Numbered from the stretch's first letter, positions 49,148 through 59,015 are shown. The stretch is 64,000 nt of DNA from Candidatus Lernaella stagnicola (GCA_030765525.1 JAVCCK010000038.1:62001-126000), one strand, 5' to 3'. Program-made: numbers and translations. Notes: generated by a model not told the origin, from the letters alone.

Positions 49148-50464
49148 TCAGCGCCACCGATGCACGGCCACGAGTTTCGCCTCGCCTTCGCTTTGCGCCT
49201 CGGCGGCGACCGGTGCGACGCGGCCCGCCACCAGCGGCGCGGCGGCCGAACCGTGCAGGAAACCCAACTCCCATTCGATGCCCGTGATGAACATCGCCGC
49301 CGGCAGCAGGCGCACCTCGACCCGTACCGGGCCGTACATGCCGCGGTCGAACTCGTACTCAACCCGCAGCGGTTTCGTATAATCTGTATCGTCGTCAAAG
49401 ACGCGTTTCGGATCGCCGGGGCCTTGGCCCGGGGCCATGATGAACACCTCGATGCGCGGTCCCGCCCCCTCCGGCAACTTGCCGTTCATCGTAAAAGACA
49501 CCCGCCGTACCGGGAAGGGAAGGTTTATTTCCAGGCGCAAGGTGCCCGGCATCCCCGCTTTCTCGGGTCCGAAGCCGTACAGCCGCGGCGTAAGGCCCTC
49601 AACGCTGATGAAATCCGGAATGCGACCGCTCCAGTCGTCCTGTTTCGTGAAGCGCCACACGCCTTCGCGCGTGCCCTGCCCGCCGAGTTCGAAAGTGAGT
49701 TCCGCGCCCGCCGGCAGCGGCCACGGGGCGATGGAGTCGTTGGCGCCCGAGAGGTCGACCAGCCGGTTTTGTAGGCTCTGCTGCAGGTACCACTGGTAGA
49801 GTTCGGTCACGTCGCCCTTGCCTTTCCAGCGCGGCGCTTCGCTCATGTTGCGTTTGACCAGCGGCATGCGCAGCGCCAACTCCGACAGCGACGGATACTG
49901 GCGCGTTTCCTTGTCGTAGAAGATGAATCCGAACGTGGGGTCGGCCAAATGCCAGACCTCGTCCCACTGCAACACCGTGGCGAAATGGCGGTCGAGATTG
50001 AGCAGCCGCGATTTGATGCCGCAGACCTGTGCCAGCAGCGCCAGCGTCCGCGCCAAGTCTTCCGGCTCGCCCTCGCCGATCATGGCCATCGCCTTAAGCG
50101 GATCGTCCTCGACTTCCTTAAGCGCCGCGGTGCGGCGGCCGCTTTTCATGTGACGGAAGACCAAGTCGACCAGCAGCGCGGCGATTTCATCCGGCCGCTT
50201 TTCGGCGACACCCAGCGAGTCGCGAAAATGTTGCACACTGGAAAAATCCGGCTCGCCGGCCGCGTATAAGCGCGTTAATTGGGCGTCGGCCGGCCCCTCG
50301 TTAGTAATAGTGAAAGACACGTCGCGCTTGCCGTCTGCCGCGTCGACCCGCCACTGTCCGGCCGGTGCCTGCCATGCAACGCTCCGCTCTTTGGGCGGTC
50401 GCTCGCACGCCGCCGCGGCCAGCGCCAGCATCAAGATCAACAGCCAGCAAAGAATGCGACGCAT
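49148..50464 (-). CDS. Transglutaminase-like lipoprotein
   Basis: A 438-residue lipoprotein (lipobox LAAAAC). Residues about 120-185 resemble a transglutaminase-like core, with DLARTLALLAQVCGIKSRLL followed by WDEVWHLADPTFGF; the catalytic Cys would be the one in QVCGIKSR, His is in EVWHLADP and Asp follows. A beta-rich C-terminal half follows. It could crosslink, cleave or bind surface proteins. It begins 4 bases beyond the selB stop, so it is the last gene of the selenium cluster, and is convergent with the FHA gene (3-base gap). Confidence 0.75.
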   Translation of the reverse strand: MRRILCWLLILMLALAAAACERPPKERSVAWQAPAGQWRVDAADGKRDVSFTITNEGPADAQLTRLYAAGEPDFSSVQHFRDSLGVAEKRPDEIAALLVDLVFRHMKSGRRTAALKEVEDDPLKAMAMIGEGEPEDLARTLALLAQVCGIKSRLLNLDRHFATVLQWDEVWHLADPTFGFIFYDKETRQYPSLSELALRMPLVKRNMSEAPRWKGKGDVTELYQWYLQQSLQNRLVDLSGANDSIAPWPLPAGAELTFELGGQGTREGVWRFTKQDDWSGRIPDFISVEGLTPRLYGFGPEKAGMPGTLRLEINLPFPVRRVSFTMNGKLPEGAGPRIEVFIMAPGQGPGDPKRVFDDDTDYTKPLRVEYEFDRGMYGPVRVEVRLLPAAMFITGIEWELGFLHGSAAAPLVAGRVAPVAAEAQSEGEAKLVAVHRWR

Positions 50465-50467
50465 CCG

Positions 50468-52381
50468 CTATCTCCGTTTCCGCAACACACGCCGGTCACC
50501 CACCCGCAGCGTAACGCGCCGGGCGTCGAAGTACTCGGCCAGGGGGATAACCCACTTGCGTGTCAGGTCGAACAGCGTTTTGTAGCCCTGGGCGTTGATT
50601 TCCTCGTTCTCCTCGAGATACGCGACGAGCTTTTCCTCGGCTTCGCGCAGGGCGTCGGAAGCAAAGAACAGCTCCCCACCGAGACGTTCGAGGCGGCCGT
50701 CGCGCAGCAGCATGCCGATCGCTTCCTCGCCCAGTTTTTTGTCTCCGGCGCGCTCGAGCATTTCCTTGTGGGTCGGCGCGCTTAACCCGCACCCGGTCGC
50801 ATAGGCGAACAGATCGTCGAGAATTGCCTGCAACTGCTCGTCGGCGGTGACGGAATGATCCAGCAGTCGCACGATGCCGTCTTCCTGCACAACTTTCTCG
50901 GCGGCCAACAAAACGCTCGCCACTTTTTCCATCACCTTCGGCACCGCGCCTTTCGGTTTGGCCGAAAGCCATTGCGCGCGGCTGATGCCCGGCTCCGTGG
51001 GTCGCTCCTTGTGAAAACGTTTCAGCATCGTGAGCAGATCGCCCTGGATTTCGGCGAAGGCTTCGGCGTCGACGGCGCGCTCCGTGTCCGGATCGATGCG
51101 CACCAAGTGTTGTTGGCTCAGCATTTTCTGGTAATGCGGCCGCAGAAGCTTCTCCCCCACGCCAAGCATGGGCGCGAGCCGCCGCAGTTCGATGCCCGCG
51201 CGGCCGGTCAGGCGGTAATGCACGCGCATTTTCTCGGCGATGTCCTCACTGGACAAGGCCTGCAAATCCGCAAGAGCCTTGGTGAAGGGAGCGCGGTGTT
51301 TGCGTGGCTGCGAACTGAGGATAACACCGCCGCCGATGGTGGTGATCGGCGAGTAGGAACGCATCACGAAGCGGTCGCCCGGCAACGCCAGCAGGGGCTC
51401 GGTCAACCGCAGTTGCGCCAAGCCGCTCTGCCCGGGGAGGATCTCGTCAGCCGACATCGGCACGACCCGGGCCATGACCTCGCGAGTGAAACAATGCACG
51501 CGCACGAGGCTGCGTCGCTTGAGCGGTCGCGGCGCGTCGTCGAGCATTTCGATCTCGACATCGAGCATCCACGAGGGGGATAGCAAGTCGGGCGGCGCAA
51601 GCACGTCGCCGCGGGGCGCTTCGCTCACGTCGATCCCCTGCAGATTGACCGCCGTGCGGCGGCCGGCCAGCGTTTGTTCCACCGCGTGGCCGTGAACCTG
51701 CAGCCCGCGCACCCGGGTGCGGCGGCCCGAAGGCAGGATCTCCACCTCGTCGCCTACGCCGACGCGCCCGCCGATGGTGGTGCCCGTGACCACGGTGCCG
51801 AAGCCTTTCATCGTGAACACGCGGTCGATCGGTAGCCGAAAGATGCCGCTTTCGCTGCGGCCGGTGACCTGTGCCGCCGTCTGTTCGATGACACGCAAAA
51901 GGTCGTCGCGCCCCTGCCCGGTGACGGTGCTGACCGGTACGATCGGTGCGTCTTCCAGAAACGAGCCGGCGACGAAATCCCTCACGTCCTGCTCGGCCAA
52001 TTCCAACATGTCCTGGTCGACCAGATCGAGTTTGGTCATGGCGATTAAGCCGTAACGGATGCCCAGCAGACGGCAGATCGCCAGGTGCTCGCGGGTTTGT
52101 GGCATGACCGCTTCGTCCGCCGCGACCACGAGTACTACGAAATCAATGCCGCCCGCCCCGGCCACCATGTTGCGCACGAAGCGCTCGTGGCCCGGCACGT
52201 CGACCACGCCCAGGTCGCCGCCCGAGGGTAGCGCGAGGTGGGTGAAGCCCAGTTCGATGGTGATGCCGCGCGCCTTTTCTTCCGGCAAGCGGTCGCAATC
52301 GGTGCCGGTCAACAGCTTAATGAGGCTGGTTTTGCCGTGGTCGATGTGACCGGCGGTACCCATCACCAGGCGGCGGTTCAT
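50468..52381 (-). CDS. selB: Selenocysteine-specific translation elongation factor
   Basis: A 637-residue SelB. The N-terminal GTPase has G1 [21 protein letters not shown] (G2), DVPGHERFV (G3) and MTKLD (G4); the C-terminal half contains winged helices that bind the SECIS RNA ([40 protein letters not shown]). It delivers Sec-tRNA to UGA codons. The start at 52381 overlaps the DUF3343 stop (ATGA) and has GGAGG 7 bases before it. No selA or selC is seen in the window. Confidence 0.96.
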   Translation of the reverse strand: MNRRLVMGTAGHIDHGKTSLIKLLTGTDCDRLPEEKARGITIELGFTHLALPSGGDLGVVDVPGHERFVRNMVAGAGGIDFVVLVVAADEAVMPQTREHLAICRLLGIRYGLIAMTKLDLVDQDMLELAEQDVRDFVAGSFLEDAPIVPVSTVTGQGRDDLLRVIEQTAAQVTGRSESGIFRLPIDRVFTMKGFGTVVTGTTIGGRVGVGDEVEILPSGRRTRVRGLQVHGHAVEQTLAGRRTAVNLQGIDVSEAPRGDVLAPPDLLSPSWMLDVEIEMLDDAPRPLKRRSLVRVHCFTREVMARVVPMSADEILPGQSGLAQLRLTEPLLALPGDRFVMRSYSPITTIGGGVILSSQPRKHRAPFTKALADLQALSSEDIAEKMRVHYRLTGRAGIELRRLAPMLGVGEKLLRPHYQKMLSQQHLVRIDPDTERAVDAEAFAEIQGDLLTMLKRFHKERPTEPGISRAQWLSAKPKGAVPKVMEKVASVLLAAEKVVQEDGIVRLLDHSVTADEQLQAILDDLFAYATGCGLSAPTHKEMLERAGDKKLGEEAIGMLLRDGRLERLGGELFFASDALREAEEKLVAYLEENEEINAQGYKTLFDLTRKWVIPLAEYFDARRVTLRVGDRRVLRKRR

Positions 52382-52635
52382 GAATCGTCCTCCAGCGGCG
52401 TAAACACCGCGTCTTCGACGTAGTAACAACCTTTGAATCGATGCGCTAATTCGTGCAGTGTTTGTTTTACCTCATCGAGCCGGTCGCAGGCAATTTGCAG
52501 CGCCACGCCGCAATCCGGGCTGATTTGCTTGGGCACCGGGATCAAACGCACCCGCCGGCCTTCGGCTTGCAGGAGCTTCTCCGCTTTGAGTACGTCATGC
52601 ACCGACAGAAAGGTCAGCGCGCACACGCGACTCAT
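52378..52635 (-). CDS. DUF3343 putative Se/S carrier protein
   Basis: An 85-residue protein (MSRVCALTFLSVHDVLKAEK, then ISPDCGVALQIACDRLDEVK). It matches the DUF3343 family found with selenium genes; a Cys in PDCG and a conserved acidic pattern are in the expected places. Overlaps the cysteine desulfurase stop by ATGA and selB by ATGA, so all are coupled. It probably hands selenium on from the desulfurase/YedF pair (inference). Confidence 0.85.
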   Translation of the reverse strand: MSRVCALTFLSVHDVLKAEKLLQAEGRRVRLIPVPKQISPDCGVALQIACDRLDEVKQTLHELAHRFKGCYYVEDAVFTPLEDDS

Positions 52636-53795
52636 GACGCCAACTTCACTATCTCGGCGATCGCGGCGGCGACCTCGTCCACGGCATCGACCGGCGTCAA
52701 CACACTCGGGGCTAGGCGCAGGGTACCGGCGGGCATCGTGCCGAGGGTTCGGTGGGCGCGCGGCGCACAATGCAAGCCCGGCCGCACCGCGATGCCGTAC
52801 CGTTCGGCCAGCAAAAACGCCACGTCGGAGGGCGCCAGGCTGCAGGTGAAACTCACGACGCTGGTGGCCGGTCCCGACATATCGCCGTACACGGTGAGGT
52901 CGTCGATGGCGCGCAGGCGGTCGATCATACGACTGCGCAATTCGCGTTCGTGACGGGCGATATCAGCCACGCCCCGTTCCCGCACAAAGCGGATTCCAGC
53001 CAGCAGGCCCGCCGCGCCGAAGGTATTGGGCGTGCCCGCCTCAAGGCGGTCGGGCAGGAAATCGGGCGTGTGTTCGCTTTCGGATTGCGAACCCGTACCG
53101 CCGTGCATTCTGGCTTGAATGCGATCGCTCACGGTCTCCGAAAGCAACAACGCGCCGGTGCCGGTGGGGCCGAACAGCGCCTTGTGGCCGGTCACGCAAA
53201 GCGCGTCGATGCCCATGGCTTTTTGGTCCAGGTCGAGCACGCCCGCCGATTGCGCGGCGTCCACGACAAAACGGGCGTCGTGCCGGGCCGCGACCTCACT
53301 CAGGGCCGCCACATCCTGCGCCGCGCCGTTGACGTTGGAGGCGTGTAGAGTCACGACGAGTTTCGCGCCGGTTTCGTGCAGGGCGCGGTCGAGGGCCGCG
53401 GGCGTCATGCGGCCCTGGTCGTCACCCGGGACCTCCACGAGGTGGGCCTTTCGCGTGGCCGCCAGGTGCGCGAGCGGCCGCATCACGGCGTTGTGTTCCA
53501 GAGCGCCATGCAAGCACGTCGCGCCGGGTTCCAACAGCGAGAAAAGGGCGAGGTTGATCGCCTCGGTGGCGTGCATGGTGAGCACGACGCGGTCTTCGTC
53601 ACCGCCGAGAAGCTCGGCCAACTCCGTCCGCAGATGAAAGAGTAGTCGGCTGCCGTCCAACGCGTGACGGTGAGCGCTGCGCCCGGCGCTGCCGCCGCTT
53701 TGGCGCGCGTAGCGATCCATCGCCTCGTACACCGATTCGGGTTTGGGGTAGCTGGTCGCGGCGTTATCGAAGTAGAGGCGCGCGGCGTCGTTCAT
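52632..53795 (-). CDS. Class V aminotransferase, cysteine desulfurase-like, selenium-linked
   Basis: A 387-residue PLP enzyme of the NifS/Csd type. The PLP-binding Lys is in CVTGHKALFGPTGTG near residue 195, the Asp/Gln of the cofactor pocket is in VVDAAQSAG, and a possible active-site Cys is in RPGLHCAPRAH near 342, which is unusual sequence context. The adjacent yedF and DUF3343 make it likely to release Se or S for selenophosphate or tRNA Se modification. The start follows the yedF stop directly (53796). Confidence 0.93.
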   Translation of the reverse strand: MNDAARLYFDNAATSYPKPESVYEAMDRYARQSGGSAGRSAHRHALDGSRLLFHLRTELAELLGGDEDRVVLTMHATEAINLALFSLLEPGATCLHGALEHNAVMRPLAHLAATRKAHLVEVPGDDQGRMTPAALDRALHETGAKLVVTLHASNVNGAAQDVAALSEVAARHDARFVVDAAQSAGVLDLDQKAMGIDALCVTGHKALFGPTGTGALLLSETVSDRIQARMHGGTGSQSESEHTPDFLPDRLEAGTPNTFGAAGLLAGIRFVRERGVADIARHERELRSRMIDRLRAIDDLTVYGDMSGPATSVVSFTCSLAPSDVAFLLAERYGIAVRPGLHCAPRAHRTLGTMPAGTLRLAPSVLTPVDAVDEVAAAIAEIVKLAS

Positions 53796-54386
53796 TTAGG
53801 GCTCCACGACGTGCCCGGCCTCCAATAATGCGCCGGCGATGTCGTACATGTTACCAACGCGGCCGACTTGGAGTTCATCGAGCAGGCCAAAATAGTCGAG
53901 GCAGGTGCCGCAACTGACGATCTCGCAGCCCCGGCGTTCCAATTCGCGGCAGTACTCGATGACCTGCTCATCGTCGCAGGGCAAATTCACTCCCTCGTTG
54001 ACGAAAATCACGCGTGCGGGCTGCTGGTCGATATCCAGCAGTGTTTTGAAAAACGCGCGAATCAGGATCCTGCCCAGCTCGCCACTTTGGTTTCCGAAAA
54101 ACGGCGTTTTGCACAGGATGACCGGTAGATTCCTCGTCGCGACGGCCTCGCCGGCCACCGGCTCTGTCGGCATCGTGCCGCCGGTAATGCTGATTTCCCA
54201 CTCGGCGTCCACTTCCGTGGCGGCGAACGTAAACCCTTTGGAGGCGGCAAATTTTTCGAGGTTGTCGCGCGTGACCGCCGAGTCCACCAGCAGCAGTAAC
54301 GCCGGCTCGCCGTCGTCCACCATGGCTTTCTTCGCCCGGACAATCGGTTCGGGGCACGCTAAGCCTCGGACATCCAACGTTCTCAT
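53796..54386 (-). CDS. yedF: YedF-like sulfurtransferase (TusA/SirA plus DsrE domains)
   Basis: A 196-residue protein with an N-terminal SirA/TusA domain (LDVRGLACPEPIVRAKKAM, with the CPxP Cys) and a C-terminal DsrE-like domain (PVILCKTPFFGNQSGELGRI, IVSCGTCLDYFGLLDELQVG). The paired-domain type is known as the selenium metabolism protein YedF. It overlaps the upstream lipoprotein gene by ATGA. It is the first of four coupled selenium genes. Confidence 0.93.
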   Translation of the reverse strand: MRTLDVRGLACPEPIVRAKKAMVDDGEPALLLLVDSAVTRDNLEKFAASKGFTFAATEVDAEWEISITGGTMPTEPVAGEAVATRNLPVILCKTPFFGNQSGELGRILIRAFFKTLLDIDQQPARVIFVNEGVNLPCDDEQVIEYCRELERRGCEIVSCGTCLDYFGLLDELQVGRVGNMYDIAGALLEAGHVVEP

Positions 54387-54931
54387 TTAACCTCTTGTTC
54401 CACAATTTCCGCGTTGATATCGAGGAAGTACTCAAAGGGCACACGTTTCGCACGCCGCTGCGGCCGGCGCTTTTCAATGTCGAGCGGCACCTCCAAGAGC
54501 ACGTTGCGTTCTTTTTCCACTTCGTTGGCTTTGAGCGCGTAATGGATTCGCATGCCCATGCTCAGCGTGTGCGCGCCGGTATCGCAGTTGCGGCTGACCG
54601 TAAACGGGATTTTCAGCGGGAAAAAGGGCCGGTCGAGCTTGAACTGCTTTTCTTCGAATTCGAAACAAGGGTCGGCCGGGGCCAAAACCGTCACCGGCTC
54701 CTTACCCGTCAGGTAGATCGTCGGCGAATGATAAACGGTGAGTTCGAGTTCCACCGCTCCCCCATGAGGCACGATCAGGCCGGCGAAATCTTCGGCGTCC
54801 TCGGCGCTCGGCGTTTGCTCATCAAGGACTTTGGGTTCAAGCGGCTCATCGCTGACCACTTCATTCTTTTTGTCGCAAGCGACGGCCCAACCCACGACAA
54901 GCACTAGGGTCAGAATCAACAGGCGTCGCAT
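54383..54931 (-). CDS. Lipoprotein of unknown function
   Basis: A 182-residue lipoprotein (lipobox GWAVAC) with an acidic N-terminal region (DEPLEPKVLDEQTPSAEDAE) and a beta-rich domain with Cys residues (FEFEEKQFKLDRPF, VSRNCDTGAHTLSMGMRIHY). GGGAGG lies before the ATG at 54931, which overlaps the Nudix stop by one base (TGATG). It overlaps the yedF start by ATGA, so it is probably cotranscribed with the selenium genes. No family recognised. Confidence 0.7.
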   Translation of the reverse strand: MRRLLILTLVLVVGWAVACDKKNEVVSDEPLEPKVLDEQTPSAEDAEDFAGLIVPHGGAVELELTVYHSPTIYLTGKEPVTVLAPADPCFEFEEKQFKLDRPFFPLKIPFTVSRNCDTGAHTLSMGMRIHYALKANEVEKERNVLLEVPLDIEKRRPQRRAKRVPFEYFLDINAEIVEQEVK

Positions 54932-55536
54932 CACGGTTCCTCCCATTCGTAGGTTCGAAAAAGAAATTGCTTCAGAATTCGGGCGGTGGCACCCCAAATG
55001 ATGATCTCGTCGACGTGAAAAAAGGGAACCAGTGCGCTGCGTCCCTCGTGGTGCATTTCCTGTTCGGTGTAGTGCGCCGGGTTCAGCAATCGCTCGAGTT
55101 CCACGATCAGCAGGTCGTCGATTTCGTCTTCGCTGATGACGAATTCATAGGGATGCCGCACGAGTCCCACATAGGGCGAAATGACGTAGCGCGACGGCGT
55201 CCAGGTATCGTCCAGCCGCCCGAGAATCTCGACGTCTGCCCGATCCACGCCCACCTCTTCCTCGGTTTCACGCAGCGCGCATTCCAGCAGGTTCTCGCCG
55301 GGATCCTGGCGCCCGCCGGGAAAGCTGATCTGCCCCTTGTGGTGCTCGACCTTATCGGTGCGCCTGGTGAACAGAAGACGGTCGCCGTCGCCGTCGCGCA
55401 ATAGCGGCACCAACACGGCGGCGGGCGCATACCCGTCGATCTGCAACTTCCGCGGCGGGTGCTGCGCGAGTTTCCGCTGGATAACCTCCGGCGCGACGCG
55501 CGGTATCGGACCGTTTTTCATAACGTTGTCTACCAT
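54931..55536 (-). CDS. Nudix hydrolase, CoA pyrophosphatase-like (NudL type)
   Basis: A 201-residue protein whose Nudix box GRQDPGENLLECALRETEEE with the preceding GQISFPGG matches the CoA pyrophosphatase (UPF0035/NudL) motif that leads into the Nudix box. It would hydrolyse CoA or other nucleotide diphosphates. It is upstream of the lipoprotein gene and probably at the head of the operon that includes the selenium genes. Confidence 0.88.
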   Translation of the reverse strand: MVDNVMKNGPIPRVAPEVIQRKLAQHPPRKLQIDGYAPAAVLVPLLRDGDGDRLLFTRRTDKVEHHKGQISFPGGRQDPGENLLECALRETEEEVGVDRADVEILGRLDDTWTPSRYVISPYVGLVRHPYEFVISEDEIDDLLIVELERLLNPAHYTEQEMHHEGRSALVPFFHVDEIIIWGATARILKQFLFRTYEWEEP

Positions 55537-55578
55537 CTTGCTCGCTTCACCGGCCTGCGACGCCGGCGTTTCACGACG

Positions 55579-56175
55579 CTATAGATCATCGGGTTCGTCA
55601 GGGATTTCCTCATCAACTTCTTCGTCGTCTTCCACGCCGGGTGCGATCTGGTCCGGCGCCATCAGGTCAAAATAGACCCGGGCCGCCATGCGCCCGTTCA
55701 CCTGAATTTCCACGCGATAGAGCCCCAGCGGATCATCGGGGCTGACGACCCAATTCGCGCGATGGATCCAGCCGTCGCGCACTTTGAGCGTGTTGGGTAT
55801 GGTCGCAACGCGACGATCCTGGTCGACCAGATGCCGCTGGTCGAGCCGCCCCCAATCGCTCAGCGGCGTGGGCGCGGTCATGCGTTCGACGATCGTTACG
55901 TAACGGGTGTGCGGTTCCTTGAGTTTGATGCGCCACCCGAAGCGCAGCCCTTCCTCGCGCGGAAGCTGTCGCGTTTCCACCCAATCGGAAAGAAAGGGCT
56001 CCCCCTCCCAATACCCGAAAAGCAGGTACTCAACGAAGGGGGCATTGAAGGGCTCCGGCGCGGCTTTTTCGGGCTGATCGGCGTCCACATCGGGCCGCGG
56101 TGGTGTGCAGGCTGCAACCGCGATGACAACAACCAGAAGCAGGGCGCCCAAGCCAACGGTTTTATGAAATTTCAC
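55579..56175 (-). CDS. Lipoprotein with an acidic C-terminal tail
   Basis: About 198 residues from a GTG at 56175, with AAAGG 7 bases upstream. Lipobox IAVAAC near residue 23, a beta-rich domain (LLFGYWEGEPFLSDWVETRQ, GWRIKLKEPHTRYVTIVERM, YRVEIQVNGRMAARVYFDLM), then a tail of mostly Asp/Glu (EDDEEVDEEIPDEPDD). No family recognised. It sits 42 bases upstream of the Nudix gene. Confidence 0.7.
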   Translation of the reverse strand: MKFHKTVGLGALLLVVVIAVAACTPPRPDVDADQPEKAAPEPFNAPFVEYLLFGYWEGEPFLSDWVETRQLPREEGLRFGWRIKLKEPHTRYVTIVERMTAPTPLSDWGRLDQRHLVDQDRRVATIPNTLKVRDGWIHRANWVVSPDDPLGLYRVEIQVNGRMAARVYFDLMAPDQIAPGVEDDEEVDEEIPDEPDDL

Positions 56176-56315
56176 TCGTGTGCCTTTCGTCGAATTCAAG
56201 CCCAAAGCATATCACAGCAACACCAAGCGTCCAGCCTCGGAGGTTGGTCGCAACGCTCCCTCGGCGTCGAAAAAACACTCCCTCGGCGAATGCCTGTCAT
56301 GTGATGCCGGGCGGG

Positions 56316-57539
56316 TCAATGACCGCTGATGCGTATCGCTTTTCCGGCCCGCAAATCAGCGACGGTAATCACGCGATACTGCTGCGCGCCGTCGGGGAAA
56401 GTCACCACCAATACTGCCACAACGCGCTCGGGGGGGCCGGCTTTGGCGCCCGCTCCCCGGTACATGCGCGGCGTCTGCAAAACGACGACTTGCCTCTTGC
56501 CGTCTCGCTCAACCCGCAGCGCGCCGGTTAACTCTTTGGCCTTGCAGGGCGCGCGGCGGCGAAAACCTTCGGCAACAATGCGCCCGCCGTCCAATTCGAG
56601 CGCCTCCACGTAAGGAAAGTACGCGGCGGCAAAATCCGGTGCCGTCAGGGTATCGACTTGCCGGTGGTAATCGGCGGCCTGGGCGGCGGTCTCGTCGGCT
56701 CGCCACAGCAGGGAAAGGTCGACCCGGTCGCGCTTGTCCAACCGCAAGTGCAACACCGGCGTGAGTCGGGCTCCGAAGCGGCGGGCGAACTCAGCCGCGC
56801 CGTCGCCGGGCAGACCCGTGAGCACGCGGTCGATCACTGCGAAATCGGACGTCGCCGGTTTTCCCAGGGGCGGCAGTTTGGCTTTTTTGCGGCGGGTTTG
56901 GTAATCGACGGCCAATGGTTCCGGGTACCGTTCCTCGGCGATTTTCCATTCCCAGGCGTTGCCGAATTTTTCCGACTCGGGTTCCACCTTCTTATCCGAA
57001 CCGGGCATCGTGACGCGCAGGGTGAAAGACCGTTCGGTGGCAAAGCTTTCAGTTATCACTTGTTCTTTTTTGGGGGGCGGTTCGTAGAATTTGCCCAAAC
57101 GCACGACCTTGCCTTCGTCGACGGCAGGCGCTTCCACCGCAAACTTGTGCCGGAAGCAGCCGCGTTTGTACTTAGCCTCAAGTCCAAGCAATTCGAAATA
57201 AGCCGAAAGATGCTCGGCCTCGGCAAAAAGAAAACGTCGCGTAATCGTCGTGCTGTCCGGACCCTGCCGAATCGTGGCGTCGACCAATTGAGTCTCGCCG
57301 ATCAGCACGGCGTCCTGCTCGGCCTGTTGCTCGATCATCTTGCGCATGTCCACGGCGGAAATGGACATCGATTTCAGCCGCATATTCACAGCCATCGTCG
57401 GAATCGTCACCACGTGAGTGAGCAGCGCCTCGCCGGTGGGGTACACCTGAACGTCGACCTTCACCTCGTAACAACCGGTCAGCAACGCGACGAGCACGAT
57501 CAACAACAACACGGGAATCATTTGTTTGCGTTTCATCAT
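56316..57539 (-). CDS. Lipoprotein, paralogue of its upstream neighbour (LppM/DUF3153-like)
   Basis: A 407-residue lipoprotein (lipobox LLTGC near residue 22) followed by EVKVDVQVYPTGEALLTHVV, the same layout as the upstream gene's DVDTRIKVFQDGSGTYFDYI. The mature part has many strands and a Lys/Arg-rich centre (YQTRRKKAKLPPLGK). The match to LppM/DUF3153-type lipoproteins is a suggestion only. AGGAG lies near the two ATGs at 57539 and 57536; the second has the better spacing. Confidence 0.75.
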   Translation of the reverse strand: MMKRKQMIPVLLLIVLVALLTGCYEVKVDVQVYPTGEALLTHVVTIPTMAVNMRLKSMSISAVDMRKMIEQQAEQDAVLIGETQLVDATIRQGPDSTTITRRFLFAEAEHLSAYFELLGLEAKYKRGCFRHKFAVEAPAVDEGKVVRLGKFYEPPPKKEQVITESFATERSFTLRVTMPGSDKKVEPESEKFGNAWEWKIAEERYPEPLAVDYQTRRKKAKLPPLGKPATSDFAVIDRVLTGLPGDGAAEFARRFGARLTPVLHLRLDKRDRVDLSLLWRADETAAQAADYHRQVDTLTAPDFAAAYFPYVEALELDGGRIVAEGFRRRAPCKAKELTGALRVERDGKRQVVVLQTPRMYRGAGAKAGPPERVVAVLVVTFPDGAQQYRVITVADLRAGKAIRISGH

Positions 57540-57545
57540 CGTCTC

Positions 57546-58865
57546 CTACTCCCCTCCCGCAACGCGCACAACCAAACGGTTCGTTTCCACGACCTTAAAT
57601 GCCGGCAACATAAGCTCGACTTGGCGGTCGCTTTTCTTGTAACCCGTCGTCCCGATCACCATCGTGGGTGTGTTCACAACGATTTCGCCCAAGACGCGCA
57701 TTCTCGTCCCCTCGGGTACGACTTCCAACAAAGCGGGTATGTCGATCGTGTACACAATGTCTCCGGCATCCTCCCGCCTCTGTATGAGGCCGCCGAGTTC
57801 GCTAAGCGGTAGGGGCTTTTTGCGCGTGCGTACGATACTGCACTGCTTGCCGTTTTCGCTCTCGACCATGTCCACGCGAAAGTCGTAATTAGCGTTTAGT
57901 TCCGGCACCATACTGTGCAGAAGCGCTTCCCGCGCCACGAAAACCGGTGCGATCGGCGCCGCATATAACCGCGTGGTCGTGATTCCCACCATCTGGTCTT
58001 CGTCAATCGTCAACGCGAGGCGAAACCCCGAGAGGCCTACGGCCAGCGTTGCCGCTTCCTGCACGGCCAAACGTTCGCGGTAGGCGGCGACGATCTCCTG
58101 GAGTTCGCCGAATTCTTTTGACGGCTCGACCTGCACGCTTTGTTTGGCCGCCGCTAGGGCATCCTCATCCAGGGGGGCGCCGCGGAACGAAATCTCGAAT
58201 TCCAGGTCCTTGAGAATCTGCGCGATCCCGCCGGAAAACGTGACGCTGTCGCGAGCCGCCAGGGCGGATTGCATTTCCGGCTCCGGCGGTTGCGGCACCT
58301 CGACCACGTCGCCCGGACCGGTTAGAAGAATGTTGAACGTGCCCATCATGCTTTCCATGCCCTCGATGCGCTTCAAGTCAGCCTCGCTCATCCCCGCATC
58401 GGCGCCGGTTCCCGGCAGCCCGGTGCCGGTAGGCTTTACCTTCAGCGTCCACATAGTCTGACCTCGGTGCGCGCCCTTTTTTATCGGCTTGGCGTCAAAC
58501 TTGAGGCTGGGTTTTTTTGTTGCCAGGGCGAATTTATTCCAGGTGGCAATCGAATCGAACCAAATCAGGGTCTCGATACGCATGGCTTCCTTGCCGTCCC
58601 AATTCGCCTTCATATCCAGCAAGCGAATGCCTTCGAATTCCGCGACGGACTTCTCGAGTTCGTCGTACGCGAGCGCGAGCATGTCATCGTAGGAATTGAT
58701 GTTTTCCTGGCCCATCGCCAGATCGAGTAATTTACTTTCGACCTCAATATAATCGAAGTACGTGCCCGACCCGTCTTGAAACACCTTAATCCGAGTGTCA
58801 ACGTCAATGCATCCGACCGCCAGCATCAGCAAGAATAACGCGGCCACCAAGCGCCAAATCCGCAT
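57546..58865 (-). CDS. Lipoprotein, LppM/DUF3153-like, first of a tandem pair
   Basis: A 439-residue lipoprotein (lipobox LAVGC) with a beta-rich domain over about 20-115 and a second domain in the C-terminal half (IVYTIDIPALLEVVPEGTRM, ELMLPAFKVVETNRLVVRVA). AAGGAG lies 8 bases before the ATG at 58865; the frame extends upstream without a stop but only as the shadow of the Kelch gene on the other strand. It precedes the paralogous gene by 6 bases. Function unknown. Confidence 0.8.
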   Translation of the reverse strand: MRIWRLVAALFLLMLAVGCIDVDTRIKVFQDGSGTYFDYIEVESKLLDLAMGQENINSYDDMLALAYDELEKSVAEFEGIRLLDMKANWDGKEAMRIETLIWFDSIATWNKFALATKKPSLKFDAKPIKKGAHRGQTMWTLKVKPTGTGLPGTGADAGMSEADLKRIEGMESMMGTFNILLTGPGDVVEVPQPPEPEMQSALAARDSVTFSGGIAQILKDLEFEISFRGAPLDEDALAAAKQSVQVEPSKEFGELQEIVAAYRERLAVQEAATLAVGLSGFRLALTIDEDQMVGITTTRLYAAPIAPVFVAREALLHSMVPELNANYDFRVDMVESENGKQCSIVRTRKKPLPLSELGGLIQRREDAGDIVYTIDIPALLEVVPEGTRMRVLGEIVVNTPTMVIGTTGYKKSDRQVELMLPAFKVVETNRLVVRVAGGE

Positions 58866-59015
58866 GGAAAAAGCTCCTTCCGTCATCGGAAAACGAGGGA
58901 ATCCAAATTGTTGGAAACCTGCTACCTGAGAAAGGATAACAAGAAATTGCAGGCCGTACAGGGGGATGTTAGACTTTTCCTGACTGTCGGAGCCCGGCAA
59001 GAAAGGTGGAGGCGA

